DNA of 64,000 nt from Pectobacterium polaris (GCF_002307355.1 NZ_CP017481.1:310001-374000), one strand, 5' to 3'. Shown: positions 39,803-50,385, numbered from the stretch's first letter. A program made the numbers and translations. The notes: generated by a model not told the origin, from the sequence alone.

Positions 39803-40342
39803 TCAAAAACGTGACGCTAAAGTAACAAAGTATTCACCTTCTGTCCATAAGGACCTTGAGCTAAATCACCAATCCCACCAGATTTTAACAAATGCACGAG
39901 AAACATGCGGCAAAGTGATAGCCCGCCTGTGGTATTACCATTAATCCCCTCTGTCTATATTTTAACTTTTTTGAAACGAAAAGCAGGCATTGCTGAACCG
40001 TTTAAATACGAAAATAGTGAATTTTAATTCAAAAAATAAGAATTTTTATTCTCAAAGGAAAAACATAATCCTCGGTAACGCCACATTGTGGTAAGCACGC
40101 TTTTTACAGCAGGGATAAAGAGATAATAAAAGGGAGTAAACCTAAAGGGGTAACAACCCCTTCTCATCCTAAAAAACCTCTCGCGATTTTCTTGTCATCA
40201 GGCTCTTAATAAAAGAAGGGTGAAAATTTTGATGTAGCGATAGTTTTTAATTATCAGACTATAAGAAATCAGTGCAATCTTGCGCACTTACCACTATTCT
40301 CTGGCAAACGGTAGCGGTTTCATTATTTAAAGAAACACCACC
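39803..40342. other. pdhR/aroP divergent intergenic region
   Basis: Long AT-rich gap between divergent genes with no supportable open frame. It contains the pdh promoter side, the second PdhR-like core at 39930-39940, and a small AAGGGG/CCCCTT hairpin at 40145-40162. The aroP control sites follow at 40343-40382. Confidence 0.5.
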
Positions 40343-40382
40343 CGTAAAAATAAAATTACACAAACGTACAGTCACTAATACG
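40343..40382 (+). promoter_or_regulatory. Candidate pair of TyrR boxes upstream of aroP
   Basis: CGTAAAAATAAAATTACA (40343-40360) matches TGTAAA-N6-TTTACA at 10 of 12 positions. A weaker box (CGTACA-N6-AATACG, 40365-40382) follows with a four-base gap. A strong plus a weak box in tandem is the arrangement used by TyrR to repress E. coli aroP. Confidence 0.45.
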
Positions 40383-40434
40383 CGTGTTCGTTCACACCGT
40401 GTTTTTTACTTGCACTGGCAGAGGGTTAAATTTG

Positions 40435-41793
40435 ATGGATAATCAACAAACGGACGGCACGCTAAAGCGTGGTTTGAAAAACCGTCATATTCAGTTGATT
40501 GCCTTGGGTGGCGCGGTAGGTACTGGCCTCTTTCTTGGTATTGCGCAGACAATCAAAATGGCCGGGCCATCGGTCCTGTTAGGCTATGCAATTGGCGGCC
40601 TGATCGCGTTTCTCATTATGCGCCAACTGGGCGAGATGGTGGTTGAAGAGCCGGTAGCCGGATCGTTCAGCCACTTTGCTTATAAATACTGGGGCGATTT
40701 CGCGGGCTTCGCATCGGGATGGAACTACTGGGTGCTGTATGTGCTGGTCGCCATGGCTGAGCTTAGCGCCGTGGGGATTTACGTCCAGTACTGGTGGCCA
40801 GATATTCCGACTTGGGTATCCGCCGCCGTCTTCTTCCTGCTGATTAACGCCATCAATCTGGCGAACGTCAAAGTCTACGGTGAGATGGAATTCTGGTTTG
40901 CCATCATCAAAGTCGTCGCGATTATTGGCATGATCGTCTTCGGTGGCTGGCTGCTGCTCAGCGGTACGGGCGGGCCGGAAGCAACCGTAACCAACCTGTG
41001 GGCGCAGGGCGGGTTCTTCCCGAACGGCGTGCTCGGTCTGGTGATGGCGATGGCCGTGATCATGTTCTCATTTGGCGGGCTGGAACTGGTGGGGATTACC
41101 GCGGCAGAAGCGGATGACCCAGAGAAAAGCATTCCACGCGCGACCAATCAGGTTATCTACCGCATCCTGATTTTCTACATCGGTTCACTCGCTATCCTGC
41201 TGTCACTGTACCCGTGGGGCAAGGTCGTGGAAGGCGGTAGCCCGTTCGTCATGATTTTCCATGAACTGAACAGCAACGTCGTAGCAACGGTGCTGAACAT
41301 CGTGGTACTGACCGCTGCGCTGTCTGTTTACAACAGCTGTGTTTATTGCAACAGCCGTATGCTGTTCGGTCTGGCGAAACAGGGTAACGGACCAAAAGTA
41401 CTGAAAACTGTCGATGCTCGTGGTGTTCCGGTTGTTGCTATCGGTATCTCCGCGCTGGCAACGGCGCTGTGCGTGCTGATCAACTACCTCATTCCCGGCA
41501 AAGCGTTCGAGCTATTGATGGCGCTGGTTGTGTCTGCTCTTGTGATTAACTGGGCGATGATCAGTCTGGCACACCTGAAGTTCCGTTCACAGAAGGATAA
41601 AGAAGGTACGGTGACCAAGTTTAAAGCGCTGCTTTATCCGCTGGGTAACTACATCTGTCTGCTGTTCCTGGCGGGTATATTGGTCATCATGTTCCTGACG
41701 CCGGGCATTCAGATTTCCGTCATGCTGATTCCGGTCTGGCTGGTTATTCTGGGCGTGGGCTACTTTATCAAAAAGAAAAATCTGGCGAAGTAA
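40435..41793 (+). CDS. aroP: Aromatic amino acid permease
   Basis: A 452-residue twelve-helix APC transporter, very close to E. coli AroP (457) from LKRGLKNRHIQLIALGGAVGTGLFLG through VVEEPVAGSFSHFAYKYWG and SFGGLELVGITAAEA. It imports Phe, Tyr and Trp by proton symport. The ATG at 40435 follows GAGGG; upstream frame extension to 40384 has no family similarity. It is divergent from pdhR as in E. coli, and TyrR-type boxes are visible in the leader. PheP is a close alternative, but the location fits AroP. Confidence 0.95.
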   Translation: MDNQQTDGTLKRGLKNRHIQLIALGGAVGTGLFLGIAQTIKMAGPSVLLGYAIGGLIAFLIMRQLGEMVVEEPVAGSFSHFAYKYWGDFAGFASGWNYWVLYVLVAMAELSAVGIYVQYWWPDIPTWVSAAVFFLLINAINLANVKVYGEMEFWFAIIKVVAIIGMIVFGGWLLLSGTGGPEATVTNLWAQGGFFPNGVLGLVMAMAVIMFSFGGLELVGITAAEADDPEKSIPRATNQVIYRILIFYIGSLAILLSLYPWGKVVEGGSPFVMIFHELNSNVVATVLNIVVLTAALSVYNSCVYCNSRMLFGLAKQGNGPKVLKTVDARGVPVVAIGISALATALCVLINYLIPGKAFELLMALVVSALVINWAMISLAHLKFRSQKDKEGTVTKFKALLYPLGNYICLLFLAGILVIMFLTPGIQISVMLIPVWLVILGVGYFIKKKNLAK

Positions 41794-41820
41794 GCCTCAG
41801 CGTTCACCCCATCCTTTTTC

Positions 41821-41845
41821 ATGGCCGACTCTGTCGGCCATTTTC
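41821..41845 (+). terminator. Rho-independent terminator of aroP
   Basis: An 8-bp stem ATGGCCGA/TCGGCCAT (41821-41828 with 41834-41841) followed by TTTC, 27 bases after the aroP stop. Confidence 0.82.
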
Positions 41846-41942
41846 ATATTTGTAGCCTCCATCACACTTTGCCCCACCCGACCCGTTTGTCCATTTTTGC
41901 AACCGATTTCATACGCTCTTTTATCCCTATCGAGGGAATAAT

Positions 41943-41954
41943 CGTGTTTACACG
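41943..41954 (+). promoter_or_regulatory. Candidate operator before the GPH symporter gene
   Basis: CGTGTTTACACG (arms CGTGT/ACACG, two-base centre) lies 21 bases upstream of the symporter ATG, where a repressor would block transcription. No regulator gene adjoins, so the binding protein is unknown. Confidence 0.3.
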
Positions 41955-41975
41955 TTAAGCACAGGAGTCGTATTC

Positions 41976-43409
41976 ATGAAGAACAACGCACTGTCCGTTA
42001 AAGAAAAGATTGGCTACGGAATGGGTGACGCAGGATGCAACATGATTGGCGGGGCCATCATGCTATTTCTGAGCTATTTCTACACCGATATCTACGGGCT
42101 CTCGCCTGCCTTGGTCGGCACCCTACTACTCTCCATTCGCGTCATCGATGCCGTCACGGACCCGATTATGGGCGCGATCGCCGATCGCACCCAAAGCCGC
42201 TGGGGTCGTTTTCGGCCTTATCTGCTTTGGGTCTGCGTGCCCTACGTTCTGTTCAGCGTACTCATGTTTACCACACCGGATTGGAGCTATAACGGCAAAG
42301 TTATCTACGCTTTCGTCACCTATTTTCTGATGTCGCTGACTTATACCGCTATCAACATCCCCTACTGCTCACTTGGCGGCGTGATCACCGCAGACCCGCA
42401 TGAACGGGTATCCTGTCAGTCATACCGTTTCATTATGGTCGGTATCGCTACGCTCATCCTCTCTTCGACGCTGCTGCCTATGGCAGAGTGGTTCGGCGGC
42501 GAGGACAAAGCGCGCGGCTACCAAATGTCGATGGGCGTGATGGCGATCATTGCCCTATTCATGTTTCTGTTTTGCTTTGCCACCGTTCAGGAGCGAATTA
42601 AGCCCGCCATCCCCACCAACGATGCGCTGAAAGCAGACTTGCGAGACGTCTGGAAAAACGACCAATGGCCGCGCATTCTGCTGTTAACCCTGTGTAACGT
42701 CTGCCCTGGATTTATCCGCATGGCGGCCACGATGTACTACGTCACCTGGGTGATGGAAAAGTCCGTCTCATTCGCCAGCCTGTTTATCAGCCTCGGCGTG
42801 GTCGGCATGATGTTCGGCAGCGCATTGGCGAAACCGCTGACCGACCGTTTCTGCAAGCTGAAAGTATTTTTCTGGGTCAACATCGCACTGGCGATCTTCT
42901 CCAGCGCCTTCTACTTCTTCAACCCTCACCTGACCAGCTTTATTCTGGTGATGTACTTCCTGCTGAATGTTCTGCATCAAATCCCTTCCCCGCTACACTG
43001 GTCGCTGATGGCCGATGTGGATGACTACGGCGAGTGGAAAACCGGCAAGCGAATCACCGGGATCAGCTTTTCAGGCAATCTGTTCTTCCTGAAAGTCGGG
43101 CTGGCGATTGCGGGTGCGATGGTCGGCTTCCTGCTGTCCTACTATGGTTATGATGCCAATGCCCCACAGCAAAATGCCGAAGCCATGAACGGCATCATTA
43201 TGTTGTTCACCCTTATTCCCGGCGTAGGCTATTTGATTACCGCAGGCGTTGTGCGTTTGCTGAAGGTCGATCGCCAACTCATGCAGCAAATACAAATTGA
43301 TCTGGAAAAACGCCGTAATAACTATCGGGAACTGAGCGAGAGCCGCGACAGCCAATCACCCAACGTCAAAAGAGGAGGAGAGAATGATGAACCCACATCA
43401 ATGGCCTAA
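41976..43409 (+). CDS. GPH-family sugar:cation symporter (MelB/XynB/YicJ-like)
   Basis: A 477-residue symporter of the glycoside-pentoside-hexuronide family. Typical are EKIGYGMGDAGCNMIGGAIMLFLSYFYTDIYG, the DPIMGAIADRTQSRWGRFRPY cation motif with its Asp residues, and Y-T-A-INIPYCSLGGVIT. It should import short plant oligosaccharides, probably arabino- or xylo-oligosaccharides, using protons or sodium. Ribosome site AGGAG. The 3' end overlaps the GH43 gene by 26 bases, so both form one uptake-and-hydrolysis operon inserted between aroP and ampE. Confidence 0.92.
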   Translation: MKNNALSVKEKIGYGMGDAGCNMIGGAIMLFLSYFYTDIYGLSPALVGTLLLSIRVIDAVTDPIMGAIADRTQSRWGRFRPYLLWVCVPYVLFSVLMFTTPDWSYNGKVIYAFVTYFLMSLTYTAINIPYCSLGGVITADPHERVSCQSYRFIMVGIATLILSSTLLPMAEWFGGEDKARGYQMSMGVMAIIALFMFLFCFATVQERIKPAIPTNDALKADLRDVWKNDQWPRILLLTLCNVCPGFIRMAATMYYVTWVMEKSVSFASLFISLGVVGMMFGSALAKPLTDRFCKLKVFFWVNIALAIFSSAFYFFNPHLTSFILVMYFLLNVLHQIPSPLHWSLMADVDDYGEWKTGKRITGISFSGNLFFLKVGLAIAGAMVGFLLSYYGYDANAPQQNAEAMNGIIMLFTLIPGVGYLITAGVVRLLKVDRQLMQQIQIDLEKRRNNYRELSESRDSQSPNVKRGGENDEPTSMA

Positions 43410-44343
43410 CCCACTGATTGAACAACGGGCAGATCCTTTCATTCTTCGCCACACGGATGGACAGTACTATTTTATTGCCTCGGTACCTGAATACAATCGG
43501 CTCGAAATTCGCCGGGCCAGTTCGCTGGAGGCCCTTGCCCACGCGACCCCGGTGACGATCTGGCGTAAGCATGAACGCGGCCCGTTAAGTGCGCTGATTT
43601 GGGCGCCGGAACTGCACGTGATTAATGGCAAATGGTATGTCTATTTCGCCGCGGCACCGACGGAAGACATCAAAGACGGTTTATTCCAGCACCGCATGTT
43701 TGCGCTGGAATGTGCAGACAGCGACCCGCTAAAAGGCAACTGGGTTGAAAGAGGCCGGATTTATACGCAATTCGATACCTTCTCGCTGGATGCCACCCAC
43801 TTTGAACATAAAGGCAAACGCTACTATCTGTGGGCGCAAAAAGATCCCGCTATTGCGGGCAATTCGAATCTGTATCTGGCGGAAATGGAAAATCCGTGGA
43901 CGCTGAAAGGCACGCCGGTCATGTTGAGCAAGCCGGAATTACCGTGGGAAGTGATTGGTTTTAAAGTCAACGAAGGACCCGCGGTCATTAAGCACGGCGA
44001 ACGTCTCTTCATCACCTATTCCGCCAGCGCCACCGATGAAAATTACTGTATCGGCTTACTGTGGGCGAATGCAGGCAGCGATCTGTTGAACCCGACAAGC
44101 TGGCATAAATTGCAGCAACCAGTCTTTACCACCAGCTGGGAAAACCGGCAATTTGGGCCGGGCCATAACAGCTTTACTCAAACAGAAACGGGCGAAGACG
44201 TTCTGGTTTACCATGCCCGCAACTACACGGAGATAGAAGGCGATCCGCTGTATGACCCGAATCGCCATACGCGGATTAAAACGTTCACCTGGGATCGTGA
44301 CGGTATGCCCGTGTTCGGCGAACCGCCCGCTGACAGGCAATAA
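43384..44343 (+). CDS. Glycoside hydrolase family 43, arabinofuranosidase-like
   Basis: A 319-residue five-bladed propeller enzyme of GH43. Catalytic acids can be placed as the Asp in QRADPFI (base), the Asp in SLDATHF (pKa modulator) and the Glu in NEGPAV (acid). No signal peptide, so it acts in the cytoplasm on sugars brought in by the symporter whose gene overlaps it. AGGAGG lies just upstream; a second ATG at 43387 is possible. Likely an exo-acting alpha-L-arabinofuranosidase; a xylosidase remains possible. Confidence 0.9.
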   Translation: MMNPHQWPNPLIEQRADPFILRHTDGQYYFIASVPEYNRLEIRRASSLEALAHATPVTIWRKHERGPLSALIWAPELHVINGKWYVYFAAAPTEDIKDGLFQHRMFALECADSDPLKGNWVERGRIYTQFDTFSLDATHFEHKGKRYYLWAQKDPAIAGNSNLYLAEMENPWTLKGTPVMLSKPELPWEVIGFKVNEGPAVIKHGERLFITYSASATDENYCIGLLWANAGSDLLNPTSWHKLQQPVFTTSWENRQFGPGHNSFTQTETGEDVLVYHARNYTEIEGDPLYDPNRHTRIKTFTWDRDGMPVFGEPPADRQ

Positions 44344-44379
44344 GCGAGAAATGGGTGCGCTGGGACGTACATTTAGAAA

Positions 44380-45234
44380 TTAAACCAGCGCACCGTATAT
44401 CGTCAGGAGCGCAACGACGACCACTAATGCCAGCGTCACCTTTTTCGCCAGCGTCACGGCGGCTTTAGGCGTCTCCACAGGCTCAACGTGGGATTCACGC
44501 GCGAGAGAAAACTGGGCCAGTTGAGTCAACACCCAATACTGTGAACTGCGAGAATCCCCCAGCGAGGCGAACCAGGCAGGCAGCGCTTTCTCGCCGTGCC
44601 CCAGCAATGCATAAGCGGCGCCGACCAAGCGGGCGGGAATCCAATCAAGCCAATGCAGTAAACTATCGACGCCAGACTGCGCGCGCTCCAGCGGGGTGTG
44701 GTGGCGGGCAAGCCAGGTCTGTCTGGCGCGTAAAAACGCGTACCCCATCAGCGCAATTGGCCCGTAGGGTCCGGCAACGATAAACCAGAACAGCGGCGCT
44801 AAATAAAACCGGAAATTTATCCACAGCAGCGCATTTTGCAACTCTTTCAATTGCTCGCTTTCGCCTGTGCCAACGGGCAGACCGTGAATCAGCGCCAGCT
44901 CTGCTGCCATTTCCCGGCTGGCATCCGCCTCACCGCGCTGTGCAGCCTGCAAATAGCGTCGATAGTGCTGACGAATTTCACCCGCACCAATGCACATCAG
45001 GCTGATGATAATCCACAGCAAAAGAGAAATTAGGCCGAATAGAATACCGCTCGTGAGCCACAGCAAGCCCGCCACGATGCCCATGCTGCAGAGCGTCAGG
45101 AACAGCGTTTGCAATAAAGACGGAGCTGGTACGTGCCGGAATACAACCTCAAGCCGATGATCGATCTGCCAGTGCTCGCCCTGTTTGAACAAGCGCTCCC
45201 ATGCCAGCGTAAGCAACAGTGTAAACAGCGTCAT
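44380..45234 (-). CDS. ampE: Regulatory signalling membrane protein AmpE
   Basis: A 284-residue inner-membrane protein (E. coli AmpE 284) with several hydrophobic helices, including [25 protein letters not shown] and a C-terminal [15 protein letters not shown] helix. It is conserved with ampD; its precise job is unclear, though it was named for an effect on beta-lactamase induction. Its ATG overlaps the ampD stop (TAATG), giving tight coupling. Confidence 0.95.
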   Translation of the reverse strand: MTLFTLLLTLAWERLFKQGEHWQIDHRLEVVFRHVPAPSLLQTLFLTLCSMGIVAGLLWLTSGILFGLISLLLWIIISLMCIGAGEIRQHYRRYLQAAQRGEADASREMAAELALIHGLPVGTGESEQLKELQNALLWINFRFYLAPLFWFIVAGPYGPIALMGYAFLRARQTWLARHHTPLERAQSGVDSLLHWLDWIPARLVGAAYALLGHGEKALPAWFASLGDSRSSQYWVLTQLAQFSLARESHVEPVETPKAAVTLAKKVTLALVVVVALLTIYGALV

Positions 45235-45806
45235 TAATCCAGACTCCCTTTGTTCTCTGTCCAGTTTTCTTGTAGCAGACGATGATAGCCGTCCCAGTCA
45301 AATGCCGGTCCGGGGTCGGTTTTACGGCCCGGCGCGATGTTGCTGTGTCCGGTAATGCGCGACGGCGTAATAGGATAGGCCCGCATTAATAGGCGCGTAA
45401 TCGCCACCAGCGAGTGATACTGCTGCGCGGTAAAAGGCAGCGTATCCGTCCCTTCCAACTCAATGCCAATAGAGAAATCATTACAGCGTTCCCGGCCTTC
45501 AAACACCGACACACCAGCATGCCAGGCGCGTTGATCGAAAGGCACATACTGTGTGATTTTCCCATCGCGGCGAATCAGGCAGTGTGCCGCGACGCGTAAA
45601 TGGGAAATGTCGGCGAAATAAGGATGCGCAGTGGGATCCAACGTCGCCGTAAACAGTTGATCAATATACGGACCGCCAAACTCGCCGGGCGGCAGACTGA
45701 TATTGTGGATCACCAGTAGGGAAGGCACCTCATCATTCGGGCGACCATCATAATGCGGTGAAGGCGTGTGTGTAATGTCGGATAACCAGCCATTTTCCAA
45801 AAGCAT
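45234..45806 (-). CDS. ampD: 1,6-anhydro-N-acetylmuramyl-L-alanine amidase
   Basis: A 190-residue cytoplasmic zinc amidase that recycles anhydro-muropeptides and so keeps AmpR-controlled beta-lactamase silent. Zinc ligands H34, H154 and D164 and catalytic E116 fall at exactly the E. coli positions when the ATG at 45806 is used ([10 protein letters not shown]). A longer open frame of 27 codons upstream lacks family similarity. GAGG lies upstream of 45806. Confidence 0.96.
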   Translation of the reverse strand: MLLENGWLSDITHTPSPHYDGRPNDEVPSLLVIHNISLPPGEFGGPYIDQLFTATLDPTAHPYFADISHLRVAAHCLIRRDGKITQYVPFDQRAWHAGVSVFEGRERCNDFSIGIELEGTDTLPFTAQQYHSLVAITRLLMRAYPITPSRITGHSNIAPGRKTDPGPAFDWDGYHRLLQENWTENKGSLD

Positions 45807-46044
45807 CGGCGATAACCTCGCATCGTATCGTTTGCCGGCTGAATCAGGCGAAAAATCAATTTCAGGAGTAAAAACAATTGTAGCCAAAAGGTCCTTGCAT
45901 CCAAGATACCATGTTTCACGCCGTGCTATCTATTCAACTGGGTATCAATAGGTTTTACCGTTCGTTTTGTGATATTCCCGTCGCTTTCCTGCCTGAATGC
46001 AATCCCGATACTTTTTTAGTAAGGTGAAATTCCTAACACCATTA

Positions 46045-46060
46045 TGTGATTAAAATCACA
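46045..46060 (+). promoter_or_regulatory. CRP (cAMP receptor protein) site upstream of tsx
   Basis: TGTGATTAAAATCACA is a perfect TGTGA-N6-TCACA site, about 165 bases before the tsx start, in the 419-base gap 45807-46225. E. coli tsx is activated by CRP and repressed by CytR/DeoR. The rest of the gap is AT-rich and has no gene. Confidence 0.85.
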
Positions 46061-46225
46061 TTACAAATGTAATAGCATAATAAAAGGCAATCGTTTTCGT
46101 GCATTGCGTCTATTTTTACTTAAAATGCATGACAAAATTATCTTCTGATTTTTTTAGATATTACCAAAACTTATTTTGCGGTCTTACGTACGACGCACAT
46201 GACGTCTAACACTATGGTACTTAAC

Positions 46226-47086
46226 ATGAAAAAAACTTTCGCCGCAGGCGCGTTGCTCGCACTGTCATGCTCAATGCCTGTTCTTGCTGACAGCAATAAA
46301 GCCGAATACCTGTCCGACTGGTGGCACCAGAGCATTAACGTCGTCGGTAGCGCCCACACCCGTTTCGGACCGCAACTGAACAGCACGACTTACCTGGAAT
46401 ACGAAGCATTTGCGCGTAAAGACTGGTTCGATTTCTACGGTTACGCCGATGCGCCTAAGTTTTTTGGTGGCGATCCCGACAGCCGTGGCATTTGGGACAA
46501 AGGCTCTCCGCTGTTTGTCGAGATCGAACCACGCTTCTCTATTGATAAGCTGACGGGAGCTGACCTGAGCTTTGGTCCGTTTAAAGAGTGGTACATCGCC
46601 AATAACGTTATTTACGATCAGGGTCGCAACAGCGGTTCACGCCAAAGTACCTGGTACATGGGCTTAGGTACCGATATTGATACCGGCACCAATCTGTCTC
46701 TGTCAGTGAACGGCTATGCCAAATACCAATGGCAGAACTACGGCGCTGCTAACGAAAATGAGTGGGACGGCTACCGTGTAAAAGTGAAATACTCTTACCC
46801 ACTGGGTTCGATGCTGGGCGGCAACGTCTCGTACATCAGCTTCACCAATTTCGATTTTGGCTCAGAACTGCGTGACAAATCGAACTCAAGCCGCACTAAC
46901 AACTCCATTGCCTCCAGCCATATTCTGGCGCTGGGCTACGACCACTGGCACTACTCTTTCGTCGCTCGTTATTTCCACAACGGCGGCCAATGGGCTGATG
47001 GCGCAGAACTCAATTTCGGCAAAGGCCCGTTTGAAGTGAAATCTACCGGCTGGGGCTACTACCTGGTCGTTGGTTACAACTTCTAA
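46226..47086 (+). CDS. tsx: Nucleoside-specific outer-membrane channel Tsx
   Basis: A 286-residue porin with signal peptide ([24 protein letters not shown]) and strong full-length similarity to E. coli Tsx: [49 protein letters not shown] and the C-terminal [14 protein letters not shown]. It lets nucleosides cross the outer membrane. The ATG at 46226 starts the signal peptide; an upstream in-frame start at 46199 would add nine non-signal residues. It sits between ampD and nadC, where E. coli has nothing. Confidence 0.96.
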   Translation: MKKTFAAGALLALSCSMPVLADSNKAEYLSDWWHQSINVVGSAHTRFGPQLNSTTYLEYEAFARKDWFDFYGYADAPKFFGGDPDSRGIWDKGSPLFVEIEPRFSIDKLTGADLSFGPFKEWYIANNVIYDQGRNSGSRQSTWYMGLGTDIDTGTNLSLSVNGYAKYQWQNYGAANENEWDGYRVKVKYSYPLGSMLGGNVSYISFTNFDFGSELRDKSNSSRTNNSIASSHILALGYDHWHYSFVARYFHNGGQWADGAELNFGKGPFEVKSTGWGYYLVVGYNF

Positions 47087-47099
47087 AATCGCCTCCTCT

Positions 47100-47127
47100 T
47101 TCCGGCGACCACGGATGTTCGCCGGAA
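47100..47127 (+). terminator. Hairpin after tsx
   Basis: A 9-bp stem TTCCGGCGA/TCGCCGGAA (47100-47108 with 47119-47127), 13 bases after the stop. No T-tract follows, so the assignment is moderate. Confidence 0.55.
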
Positions 47128-47182
47128 GATTAATAACAGTAACAGTTTGAATTGTAATAATTATTCATTCTGGATGTCCTGA

Positions 47183-48121
<939 letters not shown>

Positions 48122-48142
48122 CCGCTTCTCTATTTCTACCAG

Positions 48143-48164
48143 CGAGGTGCCATTTCGCACCTCG
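48143..48164 (+). terminator. Terminator after nadC
   Basis: An 8-bp stem CGAGGTGC/GCACCTCG (48143-48150 with 48157-48164) followed by TTCACC. It separates nadC from the pilin genes. Confidence 0.65.
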
Positions 48165-48264
48165 TTCACCTATCAATATTCCATCCTCTCGCACATCATC
48201 ATAACAACACACACTACAAATCCTGCGCGAACGTCCTGTCCCGACGTCCCGACAGCGTGAAAAT

Positions 48265-48280
48265 TGCGTCTCTGCTCGCA
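48265..48280 (+). promoter_or_regulatory. CRP-S (Sxy-dependent) site upstream of ppdD
   Basis: TGCGTCTCTGCTCGCA fits TGCGA-N6-TCGCA with one mismatch and is flanked by A/T runs (AAAT before, AAAAAA after). This is the non-canonical CRP site used by the competence regulator Sxy/TfoX; ppdD is a known member of that regulon in E. coli. It lies 160 bases before the ppdD ATG, in the 318-base gap 48122-48439, which holds no gene. Confidence 0.7.
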
Positions 48281-48439
48281 AAAAATTTTCAATCCTCTGC
48301 AAGTCGCTAAAAACATGTCGTAGCGCTTTCCTGTTTCGCCTTTCCCTGCTCGTCAGCCTTCGCTCCCTTTTCTATGCTGCCGGCCGTACACATAGATTTA
48401 TGCGCCACAATATTTATGCGCCACAACAGGGAAATCAAC

Positions 48440-48886
48440 ATGACAACACAACAAGGATTTACGCTGATTGAGCTGATGATTGTTATTGCGATCGTCGCCA
48501 TCCTCAGCGCTATTGGCGTACCGGCTTATCAAGGCTATCTGCAAAAAGCAGCGCTAACGGACATGCTTCAGACGATGGTGTCTTATAAAACGCCCGTCGA
48601 TCTCTGTGGTCTGGAAAATGCCGCTTTTACGGCCTGCAATACCGGTAGTCAGGGAATTCCGGGTAGCAAATCTTCACGTTATGTCAGCGCCGTTAGCGTC
48701 GCCCAAGGGGTAATCACGCTGACTGGTCAATCCACTCTGCAAGGGCTGCGCGTTATTCTGACGCCAACGTGGGATACCGAAATCGGCGCTTCACGTTGGA
48801 CAAAAAACTGTGCCACGGACGACAGCACAGAGAGCCTGCAATCTGCCTGTCAGGACGTTTTCCGTTTCGATAACACGGCGGGTTAG
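48440..48886 (+). CDS. ppdD: Type IV major prepilin PpdD
   Basis: A 148-residue prepilin (E. coli PpdD 146). The start at 48440 gives the short leader MTTQQG followed by FTLIELMIVIAIVAILSAIG; PilD would cut between G6 and F7, and E11 is the conserved Glu at mature position 5. Two Cys pairs in the C-terminal half could form disulfides. It assembles into type IV pili. AGGGAAA precedes the ATG. hofB starts 3 bases after its stop. Longer upstream frame is not part of the protein. Confidence 0.94.
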   Translation: MTTQQGFTLIELMIVIAIVAILSAIGVPAYQGYLQKAALTDMLQTMVSYKTPVDLCGLENAAFTACNTGSQGIPGSKSSRYVSAVSVAQGVITLTGQSTLQGLRVILTPTWDTEIGASRWTKNCATDDSTESLQSACQDVFRFDNTAG

Positions 48887-48888
48887 TC

Positions 48889-50385
48889 ATGACGGACTCC
48901 TCCTTCTCCTCCGAGCATACGCTCAACGAGTTGCAGACGCTGTGCCGACGTTATCAGGCATTGTTGCTCAGTCTCGATGAACAAACGCTGTCGGTCGCCG
49001 TCACGGCGTCCCCTTCTGCGGAGATGATTGCCGCGCTGCGTTTCGCCAGCAATCGCCGAATTATGGTGGAACAATGGCCACAGGCCAGAATGGAACAGCA
49101 GCTTAATCCGGTGAACGCCGTTGCCGAGCCTGCAGAAACCTATCAGGCCAGCACTTATGCCAACACTCACAACAAGACTCAGAGCAACAGCGCCGAGCAA
49201 CAGGATCATGACGATGACTCCCCTGTTGCACAATTTATCCATCAAACGCTACGCCTCGCCGTTCAGCGGCGCGCCTCTGATATCCACTTTGAGCCGTTGC
49301 TAGACAGCTATCGCGTACGCCTACGCATTGACGGTGTGCTACAGGCCATATCCGCACCGCCGCCTGAACTGACAAACCGTATTACCGCGCGGCTGAAAAT
49401 CATGGGTAAGTTGAACATCGCTGAGCGGCGATTGCCGCAGGACGGCCAGTTCAGCCTGACGCTGGATCAACAAGCCTATTCGTTGCGCATTGCTACGCTG
49501 CCCGTACAACAGGGCGAAAAAGTCGTACTGCGTATTTTGCAAACGCATCAGCAGGAGCTGGCACTGGATAAACTTGGGCTCACCGCAAAGGCGTTACAGC
49601 AGGTGATTAGCGTGCTGAGCGCCTCACAGGGGATGCTGTTAGTCACGGGTCCAACGGGCAGTGGCAAAACCGTCACGCTTTACAGCGCGATACGCTGGCT
49701 GAACGAGTGCAGCCGCAATATCTGTAGCGTGGAAGATCCGGTCGAAATTCCCTTGCAGGGCATCAACCAAACAGCAATCAATCCCAAAGCCGAACTGGGC
49801 TTTGGCCGAATTTTACGAGCGCTGCTGAGACAGGATCCAGACGTCATTATGATCGGTGAAATCCGTGACGCTGAAACCGCAGAAATTGCGGTAAAAGCTG
49901 CACAAACCGGCCATCTGGTCATGTCCACGCTGCATACCAACTCTGCCGTAGAAACGTTAACTCGCCTCAGTCATCTGGGCATCCCCGGTTACCTGTTAGC
50001 CGCAGCGCTCAAACTCATTATTGCCCAACGCCTTGTACGTCGGTTATGCCCGCACTGTAAAACCCCAGAAGAACCGCTACTTTCACTGCCAAATGACGTA
50101 TGGCAAGGGCCACTGCAACATTGGCAAGCCCGCGGCTGTAGCCACTGTTTTTCTGGCTACTATGGCCGCGTCGCGCTCTATGAATTGTTGCCTATCACGC
50201 CAGATTTTCAGGCCGCGCTAGCGGGAAACGCCAGCACAGGGGAATTATCTGCACTGTCTCGCCGTTCAGGTTTTCCAACGTTGCTGGCCGCAGGGCTTGA
50301 GCTGGTCAACGACGGCATGACCTCACTTGCTGAAGTCTACCGTGTGGTGGGCGATGAGCGGTCAATGAATCAGGAGGAAAAATGA
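48889..50385 (+). CDS. hofB: Type IV pilus assembly ATPase (GspE/PilB-like)
   Basis: A 498-residue cytoplasmic ATPase. Walker A GPTGSGKT is at 254-261, Asp box and Walker B region DPDVIMIGEIRDAETAEIA, the His box GHLVMSTLHTNSAVETL, and a C-terminal CxxC zinc pair (CPHC ... CSHC). It powers pilin polymerisation with HofC as the platform protein. Slightly longer than E. coli HofB (461) at the N terminus. Its stop overlaps the hofC start as ATGA. Confidence 0.93.
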   Translation: MTDSSFSSEHTLNELQTLCRRYQALLLSLDEQTLSVAVTASPSAEMIAALRFASNRRIMVEQWPQARMEQQLNPVNAVAEPAETYQASTYANTHNKTQSNSAEQQDHDDDSPVAQFIHQTLRLAVQRRASDIHFEPLLDSYRVRLRIDGVLQAISAPPPELTNRITARLKIMGKLNIAERRLPQDGQFSLTLDQQAYSLRIATLPVQQGEKVVLRILQTHQQELALDKLGLTAKALQQVISVLSASQGMLLVTGPTGSGKTVTLYSAIRWLNECSRNICSVEDPVEIPLQGINQTAINPKAELGFGRILRALLRQDPDVIMIGEIRDAETAEIAVKAAQTGHLVMSTLHTNSAVETLTRLSHLGIPGYLLAAALKLIIAQRLVRRLCPHCKTPEEPLLSLPNDVWQGPLQHWQARGCSHCFSGYYGRVALYELLPITPDFQAALAGNASTGELSALSRRSGFPTLLAAGLELVNDGMTSLAEVYRVVGDERSMNQEEK

